64,000 nt of DNA from Salinivenus lutea (lineage in GTDB: Bacteria > Bacteroidota > Rhodothermia > Rhodothermales > Salinibacteraceae): assembly GCA_002894685.1 (NCBI GenBank), contig NCRC01000006.1, positions 62,001 through 126,000 of the forward strand, given 5' to 3'. A program made the position numbers and the translations under genes. This document shows positions 41,089 through 49,651 of this stretch, one piece after another. Below the pieces are notes generated by a model that saw nothing but the letters and a program-made list of their open reading frames with translations, did no database searches and was not told the origin of the DNA. Positions within the stretch are counted from its first letter, which is position 1, and the number at the start of each line of letters is the position of its first letter.

Positions 41089-43299
41089 ATGCCGAAAGAG
41101 TTAGAGCGCGACCTGGGATTGCCCTCGGTCCTGGCCATCAGCATTGGCGCCATGGTGGGGAGCGGTATTTTTATTCTTCCCGCCCTGGCGATGAAAATGA
41201 CGGGGCCGGCGGTGGTGCTGGCCTACCTGCTGGCGGGAGTGCTCGTGCTCCCCGCCGCGCTGAGTAAGGCGGAGATGGCGACGGCCATGCCGGAGGCCGG
41301 AGGCACGTACGTCTACATCGAGCGCGGGATGGGGCCTCTCATGGGCAGCATCGCCGGCATCGGCACGTGGTTCTCGCTCTCGTTCAAGGGGGCGCTCGCG
41401 CTCGTCGGTGGCGCGCCCTACATCGTCCTCCTGTTCGACGTGCCCCCTCAGGCGCTGGCGCTGGGCATTGCGACCGTGCTCATTGGGGTCAACCTGCTGG
41501 GGGTCAAGCAGACGGGGCGGGTGCAGGTGGCCCTCGTGGCGGTGATGCTCGCGGCCATGGTATGGTTCGTGGGGGGAAGCCTCGGGGACGTGGATCCGGT
41601 TCGGTTCGAGGGGTTCTTCGATCAGGGCCTCGGGGGGCTGCTGGCGGCCACCGGGTTTGTGTACGTGTCGTACGCCGGGGTCACCAAGGTGGCCAGTGTG
41701 GCGGAGGAAATTGAAAATCCGGACCGCAACATTCCGCTCGGCCTGCTCGGGTCGCTCGGGTTTACAACGCTCCTGTACGTCCTGGTGGTGACCGTCATTG
41801 TGGGGGCGGCGCCGACGGCCGACCTTGCGGGCTCGTCGACCCCCGTGGCCGATGTGGCCGGCAGCACGCTCATTCAGTGGGGCGTGCTCGTGGTGGTCCT
41901 GGCGGCCATCCTGGCACTTGTGAGTACGGCCAACGCGGGACTCCTGTCCGCCTCGCGCTATCCCTTCGCCATGAGCCGCGACCGGCTGGTGCCCGACGCG
42001 CTCCAGCACGTGAGCGACCGGTTCGATACCCCCACGACCGCCATCACGCTGACCGGCGGCGTCATGCTCGCCATGATCGCGTTCGTGCCGATCGACGACA
42101 TCGCCAAGCTGGGCAGTGCGTTTAAGATTCTCGTGTTCATTCTGGTGAACCTGGCGCTGGTGGCCTTTCGCGAGAGCGACCTCGACGACTACAATCCGTC
42201 GTTCCGGGACCCGATGTACCCGTGGACGCAGGGCGTTGGGGTGGTGGGCGGGCTGGCGTTGCTGAGCCAGATGGGCGCGGTGCCTTTTGTGGGGGCGCTT
42301 CTAATCACGGGCGTCAGCATCCTCTGGTACTATGCCTATGCCCGCCGCCGGGTGACGCGGGAGGGCGTGGTGCGGGACGAGCTCCGGCGCCGGGTGGGGG
42401 AGCGTGCGGCGGAACGCACGCGCGTCGCGTTCGAGGAGACGACCGAGGCGGATCGTGTGGTGGTGGGGGTCACCGAAGAGGTTCGTCCGGATCGCGAGGC
42501 GCACCTGGTGAAGATGGGGGCGGCGCTCGCCCGGGGAAGCAACGGATGCCTCTCTGTGGTCCGATTCGACGCGGTGCCCGACCAGCTCCCCCTGGAGCCG
42601 GCCGCCGAGATGCAGTCGCCCGACGACGTGGAGTTCGAGGCCCGCATGGACCGCCTGGCCGAGACGCTCGAGGTGCCGTTCGAGTACGGAGAGGTGGTGA
42701 GCCACGACGTGCGCCACGCCGTGGCGAACTTTGCCCGGCACCACGAGGTGGACCTGCTGGTGCTGGGGCGAACCGTGGGCGAGGAGCGGTCCTGGCGGGA
42801 TGAGCAGGAGCTGGACTGGATTGGCCGCCACTGCTCCTCCGATCTCCTGCTCGTCGAGCCCACGCCCCTTGCCGTGCTCAACCGCATTGCCCTGGTTACG
42901 GACAGCGGGCCCTTTGATCCGCTCAAGGTGCGGCTGGTGGACGCCCTCGCGACGGCGGCGGATGCCTCCATCGTCCTCGTTCACGCGATGCCGGCGGACG
43001 CGACGGAGGAACAGCGCGTCCCCATCCGGGCCTACCACGAGGACCTGATGGCGCTGTGTGCAGGACCCGTCGAGTCGGTCATCACGGAGGGGGAGGAGCC
43101 CGCGACGGTTGCGTGGGCCGCGGGCTCGGCCGACCTCGTCGTGGTGGAGAGTGACGCCTCCTGGTGGGGCCGGCTTCTCGACAGCCGGGAGCCGCACCAC
43201 ATTGTCGAGGCCTTCGGGGGGCCCGCCCTCGTGGTGCGCCCGCACCAGGCCCGGCAGCCGGGCCTCCTCAAACGCCTTCTGGAGCGGAGTGCATTTTAG
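41089..43299 (+). CDS. APC amino-acid permease with C-terminal USP tandem (degraded nucleotide motifs)
   Basis: 736 residues. Permease about 1-430 with AISIGAMVGSGIFILPALAM and LSKAEMATAMPEAGGTYVYI, and the loop SVAEEIENPDRNIPLGLLGS. USP1 (about 455-600) and USP2 (about 610-725) form the tail; USP1 has LGRTVGEERSWRDEQELDW in place of the ATP loop and USP2 has SDASWWGRLLDSREP, both lacking the Gly-rich signature. So this tail probably no longer binds ATP as classical USPs do. GGGGAG lies seven bases before the ATG at 41089, supporting this start over an upstream one. Follows trkH by 165 bases on the same strand. Confidence 0.9.
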   Translation: MPKELERDLGLPSVLAISIGAMVGSGIFILPALAMKMTGPAVVLAYLLAGVLVLPAALSKAEMATAMPEAGGTYVYIERGMGPLMGSIAGIGTWFSLSFKGALALVGGAPYIVLLFDVPPQALALGIATVLIGVNLLGVKQTGRVQVALVAVMLAAMVWFVGGSLGDVDPVRFEGFFDQGLGGLLAATGFVYVSYAGVTKVASVAEEIENPDRNIPLGLLGSLGFTTLLYVLVVTVIVGAAPTADLAGSSTPVADVAGSTLIQWGVLVVVLAAILALVSTANAGLLSASRYPFAMSRDRLVPDALQHVSDRFDTPTTAITLTGGVMLAMIAFVPIDDIAKLGSAFKILVFILVNLALVAFRESDLDDYNPSFRDPMYPWTQGVGVVGGLALLSQMGAVPFVGALLITGVSILWYYAYARRRVTREGVVRDELRRRVGERAAERTRVAFEETTEADRVVVGVTEEVRPDREAHLVKMGAALARGSNGCLSVVRFDAVPDQLPLEPAAEMQSPDDVEFEARMDRLAETLEVPFEYGEVVSHDVRHAVANFARHHEVDLLVLGRTVGEERSWRDEQELDWIGRHCSSDLLLVEPTPLAVLNRIALVTDSGPFDPLKVRLVDALATAADASIVLVHAMPADATEEQRVPIRAYHEDLMALCAGPVESVITEGEEPATVAWAAGSADLVVVESDASWWGRLLDSREPHHIVEAFGGPALVVRPHQARQPGLLKRLLERSAF

Positions 43300-43498
43300 T
43301 GGAAGCAAGGAGGAAGCCCAAAAGGGGCGGGGGCCACGCCGCGAGCCCTCTGCTCCCCTCTCCCTCCGGCGGGGCGGCGCGAAACGAGACGGTCTTTTTA
43401 CAGGATCCGCGTCAAGTTTCGGAGAGGGTGGGAACCGTTTCCCCCCTGTCTCGGCTTTAGTTCCCTCCGATCTTTTCCCTCTGACTCCCTGATTTCCT

Positions 43499-45631
43499 AT
43501 GGCCTCAGGATCCTCCCTCCAGAAGGACCTGACGCTCTACGACGTCTACGCGATTAGCACGGGGGCGATGTTTAGCTCCGGCTTTTTCCTGCTCCCGGGC
43601 ATCGCGGCGGCGGAGACGGGGCCGTCGGTGATTCTCGCGTATCTCGTTGCGGGTCTGCTCATTCTGCCCTCTATGTACAGCATGGCGGAGCTGTCGACGG
43701 CCATGCCGAAGGCGGGGGGCACGTACTACTTTCTCGACCGCGCGCTCGGCCCCCTCGCAGGCACGGTCGGCGGCCTGGGCACGTGGCTCGCGCTCGTCTT
43801 CAAAAGCGCGTTTGCGCTGATTGGGATGGGGGCGTACCTCGCCATCTACGTGGAGGTGCCCATCAAGCCGCTGGCCGCGGCGCTCACCGTGGCGTTTGGG
43901 GTCCTCAACATTGTGGGGGCCAAGGAAAGCAGCTGGCTCCAACGCATCCTCGTGACAGTGCTCGTGACGGTGCTCGCCTTCTACGCCGCACAGGGCATCT
44001 TCTCGGTGTGGGGCGGGCAGAGCGCCGTCGGCGGGGCGGCGGGGGAGTTCAGCCCCTTCTTCACGGAGGGGGCGCGCGGCTTCCTCGCCACCATCGGCAT
44101 CGTGTTCGTGTCGTACGCCGGGCTCACCAAGGTGGCGAGCGTGGCCGAGGAGGTGAAAAACCCCGACCGCAACATTCCGCTGGGCATGATCCTGTCGCTG
44201 CTTACGGCGACGGCGATCTACGTGCTGGGCGTGGCCATCATGGTGGCCATCCTCCCGGCTTCGGACCTCCACGCCGACCTCACGCCGGTGTACACCTCCG
44301 GGGAGGTCTTCTTCAACTGGCTGCCCTACGCGCTGGGGCCGATCCTCATCGTCGTGGCGGCCGTGGCCGCGTTTGCCTCCACCGGCAATGCGGGCATCAT
44401 GTCCGCCTCGCGCTATCCGCTGGCCATGGCGCGCGACCGCCTCTTGCCCGACAGCTTCGCCACCATTGGGCGGTTCAACACGCCCACCCGCTCGATTCTG
44501 GTGACGGTGGCGCTCATGCTCGTCATCATCTTTGTGCTGTCCGAGGAGGGGGTGGCCAAGCTGGCCAGTGCGTTTCAGTTGCTCATCTTTGCGCTTCTCA
44601 ACTTTGCGGTCATCGTGATGCGGGAGAGCGGCATTCCCTCCTACGCGCCGGGCTACCGCTCCCCGCTCTATCCCTGGATGCAGGTGGCCGGCATTGCCAT
44701 CCCGTTCTTCCTCATTTCGGAGATGGGCACGCTCGCCATCGTCTTCACCGGAATCGTGGTGCTCTTCGGGATCGGGTGGTACTTCTACTACGCCCGCACC
44801 GTCCCGCGCGAGGGGGCCATCTTTCACCTGTTCGCCCGCCTGGGGCGGCAGCGCTACGACGGCCTCGACCGCGAACTGCAGACGATTCTGGAAGAGAAGG
44901 GCGTGGGGCACGACACCGCCTTCGACCGGCTCGTGGCCCGCTCGGACGTCATTCACCTCGATGAGCCGAAGCTGTACGAGGATGTGGTGGAGGAGGTGGC
45001 CGGACGCCTGGCCGATCAGTACGGCATCTCCACCGAGACGCTGAAGCATGGCTTTTTGGAGGGCGCGCCCTACAGTGCCGTGTCGGTGTCCCACGGGGCG
45101 GCCCTGCCCTACTGCCGGCTCGACGGGATCGAGGAGCCGAAGATGGTGATGGTGCATTGCCAGTCGGGCATCTGCGTCAACCTGAAGGACGACATTGAAG
45201 AGATCGACCTGTCCGAGCCGGTCTATGCCTTCTTCTTCCTGGTCAGTCCGAAGGACGACGAGGGGGAGCACCTCCGCACGCTGGCGACGCTCGCCAATCG
45301 GGTCGACGAGGAGCAATTCCTGGTCGAGTGGCGCGCGGCGACCGACGAGCAGGAAGTAAAAGAGAGCCTGCTGCACCACGAGCGCTACCTCACGCTCCAC
45401 CTGCTGTCGGGGACGAACACGGAGGAGTTCATCGACCGCTCGGTCTCGGAGCTCAACCTGCCGGCGGGGGTGCTCGTGGCGCTCGTGCGTCGGGACGAAC
45501 AGATCCTCGTGCCGTCGGGCACGACGACGCTGGAGGAGGGCGACCGGGTGACGATCATCGGCAATCCCGCCGGCATCCAGCGCCTCTACGAGCTGTACCG
45601 GACCGGGGAGCGAGAGGGCGTCGTGAAGTAG
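43499..45631 (+). CDS. APC permease fused to EIIA-like and RCK_C domains
   Basis: 710 residues. Permease about 1-440 (AISTGAMFSSGFFLLPGIAA; the motif has Ser-Ser in place of Gly-Ala). The tail has a PTS EIIA type-2-like domain about 465-620 (EEVAGRLADQYGISTETLKH, GAALPYCRLDGIEEPKMVMV, PVYAFFFLVSPKDDEGEHLR) and an RCK_C domain about 635-700 (LNLPAGVLVALVRRDEQILV, PSGTTTLEEGDRVTIIG). In PtsN-like proteins the equivalent of 'GAALPY' reads 'GIAIPH', with the phosphorylated His; here that residue is Tyr538. The domain is therefore likely a non-phosphorylated sensor. Followed 98 bases later by an outer-membrane protein gene. Confidence 0.88.
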   Translation: MASGSSLQKDLTLYDVYAISTGAMFSSGFFLLPGIAAAETGPSVILAYLVAGLLILPSMYSMAELSTAMPKAGGTYYFLDRALGPLAGTVGGLGTWLALVFKSAFALIGMGAYLAIYVEVPIKPLAAALTVAFGVLNIVGAKESSWLQRILVTVLVTVLAFYAAQGIFSVWGGQSAVGGAAGEFSPFFTEGARGFLATIGIVFVSYAGLTKVASVAEEVKNPDRNIPLGMILSLLTATAIYVLGVAIMVAILPASDLHADLTPVYTSGEVFFNWLPYALGPILIVVAAVAAFASTGNAGIMSASRYPLAMARDRLLPDSFATIGRFNTPTRSILVTVALMLVIIFVLSEEGVAKLASAFQLLIFALLNFAVIVMRESGIPSYAPGYRSPLYPWMQVAGIAIPFFLISEMGTLAIVFTGIVVLFGIGWYFYYARTVPREGAIFHLFARLGRQRYDGLDRELQTILEEKGVGHDTAFDRLVARSDVIHLDEPKLYEDVVEEVAGRLADQYGISTETLKHGFLEGAPYSAVSVSHGAALPYCRLDGIEEPKMVMVHCQSGICVNLKDDIEEIDLSEPVYAFFFLVSPKDDEGEHLRTLATLANRVDEEQFLVEWRAATDEQEVKESLLHHERYLTLHLLSGTNTEEFIDRSVSELNLPAGVLVALVRRDEQILVPSGTTTLEEGDRVTIIGNPAGIQRLYELYRTGEREGVVK

Positions 45632-45636
45632 ACGGT

Positions 45637-45662
45637 CCGGTTGCCGACACCGGTTGCCGACA
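45637..45662 (+). repeat. 13-base tandem direct repeat after the permease gene
   Basis: CCGGTTGCCGACA occurs twice without a gap, five bases after the permease stop codon. It is a simple two-copy duplication; no function is implied, though it could be a slippage or insertion scar. Confidence 0.8.
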
Positions 45663-45729
45663 GGGCGGCCGCCGGTTCGGATCCCCCCTGCACATTTGCA
45701 TCACCGTGGCACCTGAAGACCCACTTCGC

Positions 45730-46509
45730 ATGATGGTACGCACTGGCTCCGTTCAGACGACGCTTGTTGGCCTTGTGGCGATCGTGTGTGCGCTGGGCAT
45801 GGCCCCCGCGGCCCACGGGCAGATTGCCCCCGACCGCCCCGGCTTTGGGGACGGAGCGACCACCGTCGCGCCCGGCACGGTCCAGCTCGGCCTCGGGTAC
45901 GCACTGGATCGGGAGACCGGCCGCGCCCCGGGCGAGACGATTCATGAGTTTGGTCAGGTGCTGCTCCGGACGGGCGTGACCCGGGCGCTGGAGGTGCGCG
46001 GCGGCGTGGGGTCGTTGAAGGCCACCGCGGACGGCAGCGGCTACGAGGGCCTCGCCCTCGGCACCAAGCTCCGGCTCCTGCGCACGCCCCGGACGGCCCT
46101 GAGCGGGGTGGCCACCACGTCCGTCCCGGTGGGCACCGGCGCGTTTGCGCCGGGCGACCGGCGGGCCCGCCAGGAGCTGAAGCTGGCGTTCGACGGGGCG
46201 CTGGGGGAGGGGCTCGTGCTCTCCGTAAACAGTGGGGCGTCGTTTTTCTACGACGCGGGCCTGCAGGACGAGCGGGCCCTCGAAGGGCTTTTCATTCCCA
46301 CCCTGTCCGTCGGGCTCTCCGAAACGACGGGCGCCTACGTGGGGTACGCCGGCTTCTACGGCAAAAGCACCAACCGAAACTGGGTGGAGGGCGGCCTCAC
46401 GTTCACGCCCAACGCCGACACGCAGTTCGACGTGAACACCGGGCTGCGGGTGGACGACAACGTCGACACCGGATTCTTCGTGGGGCTCGGCCTGGCCACC
46501 CGCTTCTAA
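45730..46509 (+). CDS. Outer-membrane beta-barrel protein (transporter/Phenol_MetA_deg-like)
   Basis: 259 residues. Signal peptide (VQTTLVGLVAIVCALGMAPA, cleavage near AHG-Q) then a mature start IAPDRPGFGDGATTVAPGTV, typical of the 'Phenol_MetA_deg/transporter' family of small barrels, with alternating strands and a C-terminal Phe (GLGLATRF). Role unknown; the family is not confined to phenol metabolism. Two tandem ATG codons (45730 and 45733) are possible starts. It is the last gene of the transport island on the plus strand, 98 bases after the fused permease. Confidence 0.78.
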   Translation: MMVRTGSVQTTLVGLVAIVCALGMAPAAHGQIAPDRPGFGDGATTVAPGTVQLGLGYALDRETGRAPGETIHEFGQVLLRTGVTRALEVRGGVGSLKATADGSGYEGLALGTKLRLLRTPRTALSGVATTSVPVGTGAFAPGDRRARQELKLAFDGALGEGLVLSVNSGASFFYDAGLQDERALEGLFIPTLSVGLSETTGAYVGYAGFYGKSTNRNWVEGGLTFTPNADTQFDVNTGLRVDDNVDTGFFVGLGLATRF

Positions 46510-46553
46510 TCACTCCCCCGCCGCGCTCGCTTGATTCTTTCGAGGACCGTTCC

Positions 46554-47420
46554 ATGGACATCGACGCGACCACGCGGGTGGTGACGCTGCTGGGCCACCC
46601 GGTCGAGCATTCGCAGTCCCCGCGGATCCACAATACGGCCTTTCGGGCCCAGGACGTAAACGCCGTCTACGTGGCGACGCCGGTGCGGGCGGAGGACCTG
46701 CGCGCGGCGGTCGACGGGCTCCGGGCGCTCCAGTTTTTGGGGGCGAACGTGACGGTGCCGCACAAAGAGGCCGTGCGCCCGCTGCTCGACACGGTCAGCG
46801 AACGGGCGGCGGCCGTGGGGGCGGTCAATACGATTGTTCGGGAGACGCGTGCGGACGGCCCCGATCGGCTCCGTGGCGACAACACGGACGTGGAGGGCTT
46901 CCTGGCGCCGCTGGGCGAGGTGGGCGCGCCCCTCGACGGCGCGCCGATGCTAGTGTTTGGGGCCGGGGGGGCGGCGCGGGCGGTGGTGTACGGACTGCTC
47001 GACCGCTACACGCCCGAGCGCCTCACCCTGGTGGCCCGTCGGCCCGAGCAGGCCGAGCAGCTGGCCGCCGACCTGTCCGGGCACGACGCGCAGGGGGCCC
47101 TCCGCGTAACGACGTTTGCGGACGCGGCCCCGGCGGTGCGGAGCAGCCGCCTGCTGGTGAACGCCACGCCCCTCGGCATGGCCCCGACCCCGGAAGAGAC
47201 CCCGTGGCCGGCGGCCGACGACTTTGGGGCCGACCAGGTGGCGTACGACCTCGTGTACGCGCCGGAGGAGACGCGTTTTCTTCGCGACGCGGCTGCCCAG
47301 GGCGCGACGCCCATCGGCGGCCTCGACATGTTGGTCGAACAGGCCGCCGCGGCCTACGCCCAGTGGACGGGCGCGGAGATGCCCCGAGAGACTGTGTACC
47401 ACGCCCTCCGAGACGCGTAG
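46554..47420 (+). CDS. aroE: Shikimate dehydrogenase
   Basis: 288 residues. Reduces 3-dehydroshikimate to shikimate with NADPH. Substrate-binding motifs GHPVEHSQSPRIHNTAF near the start and GANVTVPHKEAVRPLLD with the catalytic Lys; Asp in DNTDVEGFL; the NADP-binding loop VFGAGGAARAVVYGL; and the C-terminal motif GGLDMLVEQAAAAYAQWTG. Length is normal. GAGG about nine bases before the ATG supports this start. Convergent with the ABC ATPase gene, 18 bases away. Confidence 0.95.
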   Translation: MDIDATTRVVTLLGHPVEHSQSPRIHNTAFRAQDVNAVYVATPVRAEDLRAAVDGLRALQFLGANVTVPHKEAVRPLLDTVSERAAAVGAVNTIVRETRADGPDRLRGDNTDVEGFLAPLGEVGAPLDGAPMLVFGAGGAARAVVYGLLDRYTPERLTLVARRPEQAEQLAADLSGHDAQGALRVTTFADAAPAVRSSRLLVNATPLGMAPTPEETPWPAADDFGADQVAYDLVYAPEETRFLRDAAAQGATPIGGLDMLVEQAAAAYAQWTGAEMPRETVYHALRDA

Positions 47421-47438
47421 GTTGCGGGGACGAACGGC

Positions 47439-48098
47439 CTACGCCGCCGGCTCGGCGGGCGACATCGAGTCGAGCGTGAGCGTGTCGTCGGCCAGGGGGG
47501 CGAGGGCGTCGGTGAGGTGACTGGCGACCACGGCCAGCCCGCCGTCGGCGACGAAGTCCTCAATCAACGCCACCGTGGCCTCCGTCGTGGCCGTGTCGAG
47601 GCTGCGAAGGGGCTCATCCATCAGGAGCACGTCGGGGTCGGCGATCAGGGCGGCGGCGATCTGGGCCTTCTGCGTCATGCCGCTGGAATAGGTGCCGATG
47701 CGGTTGGTCCGCCGCTCGTCGAGCTGGAGGCGGTCGAGCAGGGCAGCGATGCGGTCGGGGCCGTCGTCGGCCCAACCGTCGCGGCTCCGCAGGATCCACT
47801 CCAGCAGCTCCGGGGCGGTCAGGTGCTCCGGCAGGCCCACCCCGGCGTGGACGAGGCCCACGTGGGCGAGGTAGCGGTGGGGATGGGCGTGCACGGCGAG
47901 GTCGCCGTACTGCACCGTGCCGGAGGTGGGGTAGGCCAGCACCGACAGCAGGCGCAGGAGCGTCGTTTTTCCGGCCCCGTTGGGGCCGACGAGCACCGTG
48001 AGCGTACCGGGAGAGAAGCGGTGCGACAAGGCGTCCAGCACGGGCGGGCCGTCGCCGTACCGCTTGGTAACGTCGGTGAGTACGAGGGAGGAGGCCAT
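47439..48098 (-). CDS. ABC transporter ATP-binding protein
   Basis: 219 residues. Walker A VGPNGAGKTTLLRL, Q-loop region VGLVHAGVGLPEHL, signature YSSGMTQKAQIAAAL (SSGM in place of LSGGQ, as in CcmA and some exporters), Walker B DVLLMDEPLRSLD and H-loop VASH. The short, single-domain form is that of CcmA/YxlF-type exporters. The gene immediately upstream on the same strand (48165-49472) encodes a large membrane protein and is probably its permease. Substrate unknown. Confidence 0.93.
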   Translation of the reverse strand: MASSLVLTDVTKRYGDGPPVLDALSHRFSPGTLTVLVGPNGAGKTTLLRLLSVLAYPTSGTVQYGDLAVHAHPHRYLAHVGLVHAGVGLPEHLTAPELLEWILRSRDGWADDGPDRIAALLDRLQLDERRTNRIGTYSSGMTQKAQIAAALIADPDVLLMDEPLRSLDTATTEATVALIEDFVADGGLAVVASHLTDALAPLADDTLTLDSMSPAEPAA

Positions 48099-48164
48099 GG
48101 CCGGGGGAGAAGCGAGCGGAGGCAGATGAGCGAACGCGAGCGGTCGGAGGCGGTCCGGGGGCCA

Positions 48165-49472
48165 CTACGCGGCGGCCCGGCGCGCCCGGCCCTCGTGGGC
48201 GCCCGTGGCGACGGCGGCGGCGACGAGCGACAGCCCCCCGTGGACGCCCGCCCACAGGCCCACCCAGGCGAGGCCGTAGGTGTCATCGAAGAGGGCCACC
48301 AGGGCGAGGCTGCCGGCGTGTGCGCCGAGCCACCGAAGGTTCACGAAGGTGCGCGTGCCCACCCAGTCGCCGATCGATTGCAGGGTCAGTTGAAAGGGCG
48401 GGGGGGCGGCGGTGGGCGTCGCCAGCAGGCCGCACGTGGCGGTCTGTGCGATGAAGACGACGGCCAGGTAGCCGGCGACGAGCGAGGAGGGCGCGCCCCG
48501 CAGGCAGAGCAGCCAGAGGCCGGCGTGGGCCAGCGCCACGAGACGCCCCAGCGGCAGCCGCCGATCCAGTTGTCGCAGGCTGGCCCAGACCGAGGGGCGC
48601 CAGCGGGGCAGCACCCAGTAGAGGGCCGAGTACGGCACCGGCTCCCGCTCCGATGCGCGGACGCCTCCGCCCATCACCTCGGCGTAGAAGGCCGTCGTCT
48701 GGTAGAAGTGCCGGTCGTACCCCCGCCGATGCCGCCGCAGTCGGAGGGCGGCCCAGCCGACCAGGGCCAGGCCGACGCCCCAGGCCACCACCGGGAGGCC
48801 CGCCTGCACCGCGGCCCCGTTCACCAGGATCGCCGTGAGGGCCACCGCAAAGCAGCGGGTGGTGGCGAAGAGGGCCGGCACGAGGCCGCGCGGCAGGCTG
48901 ACGCCCTGCCCGCGCTCCTCGACGGCCCGGGCGTACCACGTGCCCGCCTGCCCCTCCTGCCAGGCCTGCGACCGCGGCCCGAGCGTCGCAAAGTGCACAA
49001 AGCTGTCGCCCGCCGCGCCCCCCATGAGGAGGAGGGCCTGTCCCAGCGCGGCCGTCTTGGCACCCAGGTGCTGGAGGGGCGCGGCCGGGTCGGCGTACGC
49101 CAGGAGCGCCGCCGGGACGATCGCGAGCGCCAGCAGCGGCCCCATCCGGCCGAGCTGGTAGCGCAGCAGCCGGGCAGGAGGGTAGTTGAGGCGCTGCAGC
49201 AGCGTCGTGTTCGGGTCGGGGAGAAGCACGTTGGGCGGGGCGAGGGCAAACACGCCGGACGCGGCCAGGGCCCAGAGGCGCAGCCCCGAGGTCCGCGTGC
49301 CCACATCCGCCCCCACGCCCAGGAGCGCGGCGGCCCCGCAGAGCAGGACCAGCAGCCCCCCGTAGGCCAGGCGCTGTGCGCCGGCGGAGGCGCGGAGCGA
49401 AAACCGATCGGACGACACGACGGACACGAGAGCGACGGGAGTGAGAAATTCTTCAGCGGACACCGTCAACAT
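48165..49472 (-). CDS. Multi-pass membrane protein, probable ABC exporter permease
   Basis: 435 residues with about ten hydrophobic segments (LAYGGLLVLLCGAAALLGVG, GPLLALAIVPAALLAYADPA, ALFATTRCFAVALTAILVNG). Arg-rich cytoplasmic loops (LRLRRHRRGYDRHF; RWRPSVWASLRQLDRRL) separate them. I do not recognise a family, but it precedes the ABC ATPase gene by 66 bases on the same strand, so a permease role is inferred. The start is the ATG at 49472; the much longer open frame upstream is an antisense artefact rich in Arg/Pro. Divergent from the gene at 49652. Confidence 0.6.
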   Translation of the reverse strand: MLTVSAEEFLTPVALVSVVSSDRFSLRASAGAQRLAYGGLLVLLCGAAALLGVGADVGTRTSGLRLWALAASGVFALAPPNVLLPDPNTTLLQRLNYPPARLLRYQLGRMGPLLALAIVPAALLAYADPAAPLQHLGAKTAALGQALLLMGGAAGDSFVHFATLGPRSQAWQEGQAGTWYARAVEERGQGVSLPRGLVPALFATTRCFAVALTAILVNGAAVQAGLPVVAWGVGLALVGWAALRLRRHRRGYDRHFYQTTAFYAEVMGGGVRASEREPVPYSALYWVLPRWRPSVWASLRQLDRRLPLGRLVALAHAGLWLLCLRGAPSSLVAGYLAVVFIAQTATCGLLATPTAAPPPFQLTLQSIGDWVGTRTFVNLRWLGAHAGSLALVALFDDTYGLAWVGLWAGVHGGLSLVAAAVATGAHEGRARRAAA

Positions 49473-49651
49473 AGATCCGCCACGCAGCGATGTCCACGGC
49501 CCCACGGAAAAGATCGAGCCAATCCAGACGACGCGATCGGGGGGGCGTCTCCCTGTCCCCAAACGACCCATGCCCCGCGGCGTTGGAAACCCGCCTCCCC
49601 TCCGGCGCATGTACACGCCGGTCGCCCGCTTGCACACAGGACGCCGTCGCC

